From Mesorhabditis belari (lineage: Eukaryota > Nematoda > Chromadorea > Rhabditida > Rhabditidae), in contig CAUEEP010000389.1 in NCBI GenBank assembly GCA_958450365.1, forward strand, positions 62,001 through 126,000: a DNA stretch of 64,000 nucleotides, given 5' to 3'. The notes under the pieces were generated by a model. The model had not been told where the DNA came from. It saw nothing but the letters and a program-made list of their open reading frames with translations, and searched no databases. The position numbers were made by a program, and so were the translations under genes. Shown here one piece after another: positions 55,801 to 64,000 of the stretch. How positions within the stretch are numbered: position 1 is the first letter of the stretch; the number at the start of each line of letters is the position of its first letter.

Positions 55801-56804
55801 CGGCTGGTGGTGGGCTGGGTGGAGGCGTGGCGTGTAGTTGGCGAGCTGCGGCAGGTCCGGTGACTGGGGAACCGATGATTTCCTCAATTAGAGTTTCATT
55901 AGGGATTTCTTTAGTAGTCTCATGAGAAAACTCTGGCCTCTGACCGTTCCTTTTGCGTGTTGCCTTCTTTTTGTAGCCGGGTGGAGGTGGGTGGGCATCC
56001 GGTGGCGATCCGATCTCAATTGAGTCATTATTCGCCTCCAACTGACCTCTCCGTTGTGTTGTTCCCTTCTTCTTGCAGCTGGGGAGGTGTGGGTTGAAAT
56101 CCCTCTTGCCGTGGAAGTGGGCCAGACATCGAGTGCATTCGAAGACGAGCTTGGCGACGTGTATGCGGAGGTGCGCCTGTAAGCTTTTAATTGATTTAAG
56201 TTTGGCTGCGGCTGGAGCGACACATAGGCGACACCTGAGATCTATGCTTTCAATACTTTCTATATTTTCTATCTTGACTATGTAGTCGTTAAAAAGCAGA
56301 GGGAACCCATCCTCGTCGCATGATTTCCTCAGGTGTTCGTCCGCCTTTTTCTTTGTGTCGAACTCCAGACCACAGCTCTTGCACCTAAACACAAACTCAT
56401 CCTTCCAGCCGTGCTTGTTGCCGAGGTGCTTCTTGAGGTCCCCCTGCCGGATGTAGATGCCTTCACACCATTTGCACTTGAGACGTTCGTCGAGCGGCAT
56501 ATCCAGAAAGTATTTAGATAAGGTTTGGGTTAAGTTAAACCTCCCTGGATCTGCCATTCCAACGTCTTCGGTGGTGTCCTCGGCGGGATGCCCGGAGGTG
56601 CGTAACGAGGTGGCGAGAGAAGAGGAGGCTTTTGATCGTGTCGGGGCATCGTGTCGGGGCTCGTGTGAGTAGTCGTCCTTGGCATCGCGTCGGGGCTCAG
56701 ATAGTCGTGTCGGTAGTCGGTGGTCTCCGTCGTCGTCGCTCGCGCCCGACACCAAAATTCATCCTCGGCATCGATCAACGTTCTTTCTCTGCTCAAATCA
56801 ACGT
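52851..56804 (-). mobile_element. Retrotransposon B4 with a family A 5' end
   Basis: 3,954 bp. The first about 54 bp (56804-56751) are the family A terminus, up to AATTTTGG. Sequence then switches to B at TGTCGGGCGCGAGC, skipping the B leader. Insertion at U2 nt 57 is normal, with normal U2 upstream. It also has an internal deletion of 138 bp net near 54860. Confidence 0.9.
53079..56751 (-). pseudogene. B4 RT-endonuclease ORF, RT motif A deleted
   Basis: Entered from the family A ATG, the frame does not match B, so initiation is lost. The B frame is open from about 56751 to the A run at 54296-54302. Four fingers are intact. About 46 codons including WLDLTNAFGSVPH, with the first catalytic Asp, are replaced in frame by GGP. 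YADD, knuckle and RLE remain. Another frameshift lies at 53773-53776 (four C instead of three). It cannot encode an active RT. Confidence 0.88.
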
Positions 56805-56861
56805 ATTAAGCCGATAAGAACAGATACTACACATTGATCTTAGCCAGAGGCCAGAAGCGAT
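56805..56861 (-). ncRNA. U2: U2 snRNA 5' fragment (nt 1-57) before B4
   Basis: Minus strand, with normal promoter region to the right. Confidence 0.92.
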
Positions 56862-57635
56862 ACAGAACGAGAGAAAGGGAGCGGTATCTATTGGGCAGGG
56901 ATCCCAGAAAGAGGCCGAGTCGCGACGCGCACAAAGAACGCGCGTGGTTGAGTGTTTTTTTCGTCAATTTCACCAATTTGATGGTTGTGATTCCCTTTCG
57001 ATACCGCAAGAATGTGTAATTTGATGGTTGTACGGAGATTGGCTTTTATTTTGACTATCAGGCAACATCAACGTCAATTTTGTAGCGTCACATCCCTTGT
57101 TTCCCATAATTACAAATCGCTGTGTTTCGTCTTCTGATAAATTATTCAAACGAAAAGTAACAGCACTTCCTTTAAAGAACATCCTTTAAATTCACTGCAT
57201 TGTTTGAAAGTTCGTAATCAATGTATTTCGATGATTCTTGTTGGAGTTTTCGCATTTGATGAATTTCAATTTTGATCAATTTCGACTCAATTTCACCACT
57301 ACAACAAGACCTATTTTTCAAAATTTTTCCACCATATAGTGGAAGAGTTTCGCACCCACTGATTCACTGAAAGTGAATCAGTGGCCCTCGCGCCGAAAAA
57401 CGCTCATTTTTTTTGGGTAACAATGTACGTACGGTATAAAAATGTAGGTACGGTATAATGGCTATTAATGGCTACTATACGGTAGTTTGAAGGGGAAGAA
57501 AACCCCCTGCGCTTCTTCGCCACTCATTGATTACCGTAAATGATTAAAAATGAATCGAACGAACCGACTTGATGACAAAATGAAACGAACAGCACGAAAG
57601 CCTTTCCACTTCACTCTCAACTTTCGCATTCCCTT

Positions 57636-57733
57636 TGTGCATCCCCTTGACGGGGATGCGTTCCAAAATTTTATCAAGACACTTTTACAAGGTCTTGGGG
57701 TTAATGCTAACCTCAAACTTGGGTAATTAAACC
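57636..57733 (-). ncRNA. SL1: SL1 RNA, right arm
   Basis: Exon 57712-57733; complete. Confidence 0.95.
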
Positions 57734-57980
57734 GAAGTGGGAGATCTCTGTGGCGCTATGTGTAGAGGTCGTAGGCCAGCAGCCGCTTTTTCCTACGAGA
57801 CACACAAAAGGTGCACACAGTCGCGTCGTCTCGCGTCTCTTCGGTGATAAAGGATAGCTTTCTCTCTCTTTCTTTCTTTCTTTCTTTCCTTTCTTTCTTT
57901 CTTTCCTTTCTTTCCTTTCTTTCCTTTCTTTCCTTTCTTTCCTTTCAACTATTTCAACCGTCTTTCACCGCCCAGCACTC

Positions 57981-58098
57981 GCTTACGACCATACCACGTT
58001 GAAAACACGGCATCCCGTCCGATCTGCCAAGTTAAGCAACGTTGGGCTCGGTTAGTACTTGGATCGGAGACGGCTTGGGAATCCCGAGTGTCGTAAGC
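57981..58098 (+). rRNA. 5S: 5S rRNA, right arm
   Basis: Complete copy. Confidence 0.95.
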
Positions 58099-58217
58099 TT
58101 TTTGCTTTTCGCCGGTAGAGTAAAGATGATGGTTTGCTTGTAGGTTTCGATAAAATAAAGGAAGACTGTCGCTTTGCGCTTTGTTTTTCGTTCTTTATTT
58201 TGTTCCCCATCACTGGG

Positions 58218-58368
58218 GGTGTGCGCCGATCCCGCCGGTAAGTGCAATAGCGGGCCGACGCTGTACGGCGAGAAGCAAGCTTCTACAAACCGTACCCGTT
58301 CCAAAAATTGATTAATCTCGATGAGTTCAATAGAACTCGTACCGGAGATTAAGCCGATAAGAACAGAT
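58218..58368 (-). ncRNA. U2: U2 snRNA 3' part after X2
   Basis: nt 37-188 with the 1-base loop deletion. Confidence 0.9.
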
Positions 58369-59413
58369 TTAGTTTATTCAGCGAATGATGGGCTCGGTAT
58401 GCACCCCGGCCGGTGTATGACAATTACGGGTCAAAATTGAGAAAATGAGAGGATGCAACACACAGAAAATTTGAGGCGGCATATAAAAAGGGTGGGTCAA
58501 TGAAATGGAAAGATGAGACATCGAAAAGATGAAAACATCCAGAAATAAGAACAAAACATTTGATTGCAAGAATCAAGATGTTGCAAAATAAGACATCACG
58601 AACCGGAAAGATAAATGATGAATGATCGTTTCTTTGGAGTGGAGGCTCTCTTCTTCACCGTCGTTGAGGTAGAGGAAGGCATTGTCGACTTCTGGCATCC
58701 ACAGGGGGCCTAGGGTTGAGGCATAAAGCGGCGGCACACACCATCAGGATGAGTAGTCGACATCTTCTTCACCGTCTGTCTTCTTGGAGTCTTGGAGGAG
58801 TCGAACGCTTCTTCACCGTCGTTGAGAGGAAGATTGGGCGGAGTCGTCGGGCGTGGTCACTGTCAGATGGCGCCTAGGGTTGAGGCATAAAGCGGCGGCA
58901 CCATCATCGAGATCGCAGAGGCCGATCGCGTCTCGGACGCCTTTCTTCACCGTCTGGGCAGGCAGGGTGTGAGACGCAGGGCTGGACGTCTTCAGGCGGC
59001 GGCATGGGTAAGCATAAAGCGGCGGCACACCATCGACGTCTTCGCAGCATCGGATCAGCATCCTTTCTGGACAGCAACTTCGGCGACGAGTTGAGAACGA
59101 CGAGTTTGCCCGACATCAATGAGGTTTGTCTCGGCAATGCTGCCTCAACAGGGTCCCTCATTGAGTCGATAAGAAGAGCAGATTCTTCACCATCAAACGG
59201 CGGCGGCGTGAAGAGTGGAGTGACGAGGGCCAGTGGTTCCAATCAACGTTTTTCCTTGCTCCGCACAGCTCAATGAGTTTCGTCCTCCGCTCGACCGACA
59301 GATTTCTCTGAAGTATCTCCGAGACTGATGAGTCCAAAACTATGGGCTTTCGTCTTCTACTCGACCGACAGATTGCTCTGAAGTATCTCCGAGATTTACG
59401 AGTCCAAAAGCCT
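58369..59413 (-). mobile_element. Non-autonomous element X2
   Basis: Minus-strand copy close to X1, 1,045 bp. Leader repeats are at the right end, the diverged U2 target remnant is at about 59159-59183, and the 3' hairpin reads CCGGCCGGGGTGCATACC. No ORF. Confidence 0.85.
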
Positions 59414-59434
59414 ATTAAGCCGATAAGAACAGAT
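59414..59434 (-). repeat. Target-site duplication between XY4 and X2
   Basis: U2 nt 37-57, minus strand. Confidence 0.92.
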
Positions 59435-60534
59435 TAAGTTTATTCAGCGAATGATGGGCTCGGTATGCACCCCGGCCGGTCTATCACAAGGTTTACAGTG
59501 AAGAGTCAATGAGAAATACAACCAATAGACAAATTGAGTTGCATACATTCAGGAAATAAAGATGCTTATACCAGATAAAGTACTTGCATGAGATAGTCAC
59601 AAACATTTTGAGGAAAAACAAAAAATGTTGCAGGAATAAGACATCAGAATCGAAAGGAAAAAGATGAATGATCGCTTCTTTGGACGTGGAGAGGCTCTTC
59701 AGGACCGTCGTGCAGGTGAGGGGAGTCGTCGGGCATGTTCACTATCAGATGGCGCCTAGGGTTTAGGCATTGAGCGGCGGCACCATCATCAAGATCGCAG
59801 GGGGCCGAACCTCTTCTTCTTCTTTGATGAGTCGCACATTTCTTCACCGTCGGGGCCGGCAGGGTGTGAGACGAAAGGCGGACCATCCGGGCATCTTCAG
59901 GTGGTGCCTGGGGTTGGCATAAAGCGGCGGCACACACCATCAGAGTTTGGCAGACGGCAGCGTCGAATCAACATCCTTTCTTGGCAGCAGCGAAGTCTTG
60001 GAGAGGCGTGAGTCGAGAGGCGGGGCTCCCAGACATCTTCAGGTGGTGCCTAGGGTTTAGGCATTGCGCAGCGGCACACACCATCAGAGCCTGGGAGGGG
60101 GCAGCATCGGATCACCGTCCATCTTTGGCAACAGAGAGTTCTTGACGAGAGGAGAACGACGAGATTCTTCACCATCAGCAGAGGGGCCCATGAAGAGTGG
60201 AGTGACGAGGGGCCCTGGATCCAATCAAAGTTTTTCTCTGCTTTGCCCGACATCAATCGGGATTCGTTCCAGCAATGCTGCTTTCACAAAATCACCAATT
60301 AAGCCGATAAGAACAGATACTCCACATTGATCTTAGCCAGAGACCAGAAGCCAGTGGTTCCAATCAACGTTTTTCCCTGCTCCGCACAGCTCAATGAGTT
60401 TGGTCCTCCGCTCGACCGACAGATTGCTCTGAAGTATCTCCGAGACTGATGAGTCCAAAACTATGGGCTTTCGTCTTCCACTCGACCGACAGATTGCTCT
60501 GAAGTATCTCCGAGATTTACGAGTCCAAAAGCCT
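59435..60534 (-). mobile_element. Composite non-autonomous element XY4
   Basis: X leader 60534-60352, U2 remnant 60298-60351, Y 60297-59435. Unlike XY1-XY3 its last about 40 bp are of X type (GGCCGGGGTGCATACCGAGCCC) on a Y body, so the terminus was exchanged inside the hairpin. Confidence 0.85.
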
Positions 60535-60590
60535 ATTAAGCCGATAAGAACAGATACTACACATTGATCTTAGCCAGAGGCCAGAAGCGA
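60535..60590 (-). ncRNA. U2: U2 snRNA 5' fragment (nt 2-57) before XY4
   Basis: Minus strand. A 9-bp filler (60591-60599) follows, then spacer sequence (GCGCGTGG); the U2 promoter region is deleted. Confidence 0.9.
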
Positions 60591-61296
60591 GAGGCAGAAG
60601 CGCGTGGTTGAGTGTTTTTTTCGTCAATTTCACCAATTTGATGGTTGTGATTCCCTTTCGATACCGCAAGAATGTGTAATTTGATGGTTGTACGGAGATT
60701 GGCTTTTATTTTGACTATCAGGCAACATCAACGTCAATTTTGTAGCGTCACATCCCTTGTTTCCCATAATTACAAATCGCTGTGTTTCGTCTTCTGATAA
60801 ATTATTCAAACGAAAAGTAACAGCACTTCCTTTAAAGAACATCCTTTAAATTCACTGCATTGTTTGAAAGTTCGTAATCAATGTATTTCGATGATTCTTG
60901 TTGGAGTTTTCGCATTTGATGAATTTCAATTTTGATCAATTTCGACTCAATTTCACCACTACAACAAGACCTATTTTTCAAAATTTTTTCCACCATATAG
61001 TGGAAGAGTTTCGCACCCACTGATTCACTGAAAGTGAATCAGTGGCCCTCGCGCCGAAAAAACGCTCATTTTTTTTGGGTAACAATGTACGTACGGTATA
61101 AAAATGTAGGTACGGTATAATGGCTATTAATGGCTACTATACGGTAGTTTGAAGGGGAAGAAAACCCCCTGCGCTTCTTCGCCACTCATTGATTACCGTA
61201 AATGATTAAAAATGAATCGAACGAACCGACTTGATGACAAAATGAAACGAACAGCACGAAAGCCTTTCCACTTCACTCTCAACTTTCGCATTCCTT

Positions 61297-61394
61297 TGTG
61301 CATCCCCTTGACGGGGATGCGTTCCAAAATTTTATCAAGACACTTTTACAAGGTCTTGGGGTTAATGCTAACCTCAAACTTGGGTAATTAAACC
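61297..61394 (-). ncRNA. SL1: SL1 RNA, right arm
   Basis: Exon 61373-61394; complete. Confidence 0.95.
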
Positions 61395-61642
61395 GAAGTG
61401 GGAGATCTCTGTGGCGCTATGTGTAGAGGTCGTAGGCCAGCAGCCGCTTTTTCCTACGAGACACACAAAAGGTGCACACAGTCGCGTCGTCTCGCGTCTC
61501 TTCGGTGATAAAGGATAGCTTTCTCTCTCTTTCTTTCTTTCTTTCTTTCCTTTCTTTCCTTTCTTTCCTTTCTTTCCTTTCTTTCCTTTCTTTCCTTTCT
61601 TTCCTTTCAACTATTTCAACCGTCTTTCACCGCCCAGCACTC

Positions 61643-61760
61643 GCTTACGACCATACCACGTTGAAAACACGGCATCCCGTCCGATCTGCCAAGTTAAGCA
61701 ACGTTGGGCTCGGTTAGTACTTGGATCGGAGACGGCTTGGGAATCCCGAGTGTCGTAAGC
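61643..61760 (+). rRNA. 5S: 5S rRNA, right arm
   Basis: Complete copy. Confidence 0.95.
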
Positions 61761-61880
61761 TTTTTGCTTTTCGCCGGTAGAGTAAAGATGATGGTTTGCT
61801 TGTAGGTTTCGATAAAATAAAGGAAGACTGTCGCTTTGCGCTTTGTTTTTCGTTCTTTATTTTGTTCCCCCATCACGGGG

Positions 61881-62032
61881 GGTGTGCGCCGATCCCGCCG
61901 GTAAGTGCAATAGCGGGCCGACGCTGTACGGCGAGAAGCAAAGCTTCTACAAACCGTACCCGTTCCAAAAATTGATTAATCTCGATGAGTTCAATAGAAC
62001 TCGTACCGGAGATTAAGCCGATAAGAACAGAT
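61881..62032 (-). ncRNA. U2: U2 snRNA 3' part after E
   Basis: nt 37-188 without the loop deletion found in the other right-arm copies. The 3' hairpin has one T>G change (ACGGGGGG). Confidence 0.9.
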
Positions 62033-64000
62033 TTAGCTTTATTCAGAGAATATTTGGCATGGTATAAAAACCCCAGCCCGGTTTATCACAATGGATCAAA
62101 ACACAGAGAATATAAGAACCCACATTTAAAGAAAAACATAGGGTATATGCAAACACAGGAAAAGGTTAAAGGAGGAATGGTAGATGGGCCTAGTGAAATA
62201 GGGAACCATGAGAAGTAATATTCACAGATAGAATAGTTAAGTAGAGTATAAAACATTAAAGCACTAGGCAGTAAATGTTGAGAACCTATACGAATACACA
62301 AGACTAAATCACAGTTAAGGTGAAAGTTAGGTAAATTTCAATTTGAGAAGAAAGACTAGGAGAGACTAGAAGAAATAAGAAGAAGAAAATCAATTATCAC
62401 AATTGGGGACCTGGTATTGCTTGCTGCCGGTGATGTGCTCCACGTAGATGTCACGGGACCATCGGATTGCATCGGTCACCATCAGTCGTCTCATCAGTTG
62501 GCCATATTTTGCGGAGATGCCGAGTTTGCGTAGGACCATGTCGTTGCACACATCCCAACCACCGAGAGGGCCAACAATGAAGGCGTCGAGGGAGACTTCG
62601 TAGTCGAGGGCGCGGAAGTGGTCGACGATTGGCTGGTATTTGCGGCTCTTCTCGGCTCTTGCGGCTGGGAAGGCGTCGGGTCCATTCTCAAAGGGCATTG
62701 TCACGTCCACGATGAGCACGGTCTTGTTTGAGTCGTCGATGGCGGTGATGTCTGGTCGGAACTTCGCCGCAAGGCCGGGCACACGCTGGTCGAGTAGGAT
62801 AGTTGTGGTGGGTGGCGGTTTGAAGGCCTTGACGAGACGATTCACGATAGCATTGTGGCGATGACGGACGGCGACCTGCATTGGCTTGCAGTGGCACAAA
62901 ACGTGGGGCAGAGTCTCCAGACCGTGGGCACATCGACGGCAGTTCTTGTTGCGATTGCCGAACCTCTGGGTGGCGTTTAGGGGGGACGCAGTCCAATCGA
63001 GCACGATGGATGAACCTCCAGTCAGCGAAGCGGGTGAAGTTGCCAGAGTGAAGGAAGTGGTTGGAGGCTTCGTTGGCGGAGGTGACTCGATAGACTTTCC
63101 CTTGGTCCGGCTTGGCGAGGAGCGTCTTCTTGTGGTAGTCGCGGATGGCCCATCGGAGACACTTCTCGACACTTCGTGGTGGGATGGTAGAGCCATTGAG
63201 TTGGAGCACGAGTTGGTCGACGTTCCACATCCATTTTACGTCCATGAACTTGTGAAGGCGGCTGGTTGCGGCTCGAAGGCGTGACCACATCGTGCGGATG
63301 TCAGAAGATCCTTGGGCAAAGTCTCCATCGAGTCGGCCATTCAGGTAGTCGGCAAGCTCACCATCGTCTGCAGCACGGCGGAGTTTCTTCTTGGCCACAT
63401 CACGAAGCTGGGCGTAGGCGATTGGTTGCATGTCGGCGGTGTGGAGCAGGCGGTGGGCGTGAACGACTTGGAAGACATCGGCGAGCGTGCTCATCGGTTG
63501 GAAGCCAAGTCCCCCCATTTGGTTGGGGAGGTAGACGAGTTCCGGACTGCCACGTGATGGGAGGTTGAGCCACTTCTTGCCGATAGCCTTCAGCTTGTTG
63601 TCGAACTCGGTCAGGCGCTGCTTCGGGACGACACCGTTCTTGAGGTGGAAGGAGATGCACGGGAGAACGAATGTGTTGACGGCATCCGCTTTTTGCCACG
63701 GCGCGAGAAGAGATTTGTCGATGGCTTCGACGTGGGTAGTCATCTTCTGCAGGGCAAGTACGGCGGATGGGGCAGTGTGGTATCCCGTGGGCACTCCGAG
63801 GTGTTCGTAGGTGTCGTCTTCTTTCAGCGTGACCATCGAGCACGAGTGATGCGCATTTCTTGGCGTTGAAGTGAAGTCCTGACCAGTCTGCGACCGTTGA
63901 AACGACGTCGAGCATTGACGAGAGGCTGGTGGTGTCTTGGGCGACGAGAGCAATGTCATCAGCGTAGGCCAGGACGTCGACATGTTGACCATTCATCGGG
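62033..64000 (-). mobile_element. Retrotransposon E, 3' half, runs off the window
   Basis: Minus strand; the only copy. The 3' terminus is diverged but keeps the hairpin (CCGGGCTGGGGTTTTTATACC) and CTGAATAAAGCTA. The 3' UTR 62033-62389 is AT-rich and gene-free. Confidence 0.88.
62390..64000 (-). pseudogene. E RT-endonuclease ORF, partial, two breaks
   Basis: Starts beyond the window; LAYADD is near 63960. A deletion of about 53 bp at 63835, between two ATGGTC repeats, removes part of RT motif D/E and shifts the frame. One extra C:G at 62981-62986 shifts it again. Knuckle CRRCAHGLETLPHVLC and RLE RPDITAID...VDVTMPFE are intact; stop at 62390. Closest to D in the RT, but distinct in the C-terminal half. 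Confidence 0.85.

Larger units (their letters stand above)
56805..58368 (-). repeat. U2 / 5S / SL1 array, right arm block 3
   Basis: One full-length unit. The spacer 56862-57635 is complete, with both palindromes. The microsatellite 57857-57946 carries one TTTC slip also seen at 45696. Confidence 0.92.
60535..62032 (-). repeat. U2 / 5S / SL1 array, right arm block 4
   Basis: One unit. The spacer 60591-61296 lacks about 95 bp next to U2. Microsatellite 61518-61608 has the full left-arm length. Confidence 0.92.

Overview
This window looks like a piece of a chromadorean nematode genome. Its backbone is a tandem repeat of about 1,548 bp that carries three small-RNA genes. These are a U2 snRNA gene, a 5S rRNA gene on the opposite strand, and an SL1 spliced-leader RNA gene whose 22-nt exon is the canonical nematode one (GGTTTAATTACCC...TTTGAG). 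Order in each unit, read along U2: U2 >, < 5S, a GGAAAGAAA microsatellite, SL1 >, then about 775 bp of spacer. I count 12 5S genes, 10 complete plus 2 partial SL1 genes, and only 5 uninterrupted U2 genes.

Almost everything else is retrotransposon DNA inserted at one position in U2. Eighteen elements or fragments can be delimited. Each intact 3' end is followed by U2 nt 37 (or 38) onward, and each intact 5' end follows U2 nt 57, so the target-site duplication is 20-21 bp just downstream of the branch-point-pairing GTAGTA. The autonomous elements encode a single R2-like protein: N-terminal C2H2 zinc fingers, reverse transcriptase (AYADD), a CCHC knuckle and a restriction-like endonuclease (RPD...D-V). 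Families named here: A (two fingers, about 1,230 aa; copies A1-A5 plus an A/D chimera), C (four fingers, about 1,304 aa), B (four fingers, about 1,382 aa; B1-B4), and a partial, diverged E. Two short non-autonomous elements, X (about 1.04 kb) and composite XY (about 1.1 kb), share the 3' hairpin and AATAAACTTA terminus of A and C, so they are probably moved in trans. U2-targeting lineages of this class are known (Utopia, Keno); I cannot assign these to one without a tree.

Layout. 1-5499: array, left arm, U2 on +. 5500-9640: A1. 9641-14300: array. 14301-15401: XY1. 15402-16494: array. 16495-28564: chain A2, A3, C1. 28565-29275: array fragment. 29276-31800: chain X1, XY2, A4 fragment. At 31796-31800 the orientation flips through a 5-bp overlap. 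31796-42016 (minus): A5 fragment, B1, B2. 42017-43148: array. 43149-45690: B3. 45691-46198: array. 46199-56804 (minus): XY3, A/D chimera, B4. 56805-58368: array. 58369-60534: X2, XY4. 60535-62032: array. 62033-64000: E, running off the window.

Because each insertion duplicates the target, later elements land in the duplicate and build head-to-tail strings. Several junctions fall at the first nucleotides of U2, which is what cDNA of a transcript started at the U2 promoter would leave. X, XY and B carry internal U2-target remnants, so new elements seem to have been assembled by co-transcription across such strings. Almost no autonomous ORF is open end to end. In A and C the breaks are mostly private 1-nt homopolymer changes, which could be long-read consensus errors. 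The whole region is hard to assemble and should be treated with that in mind.
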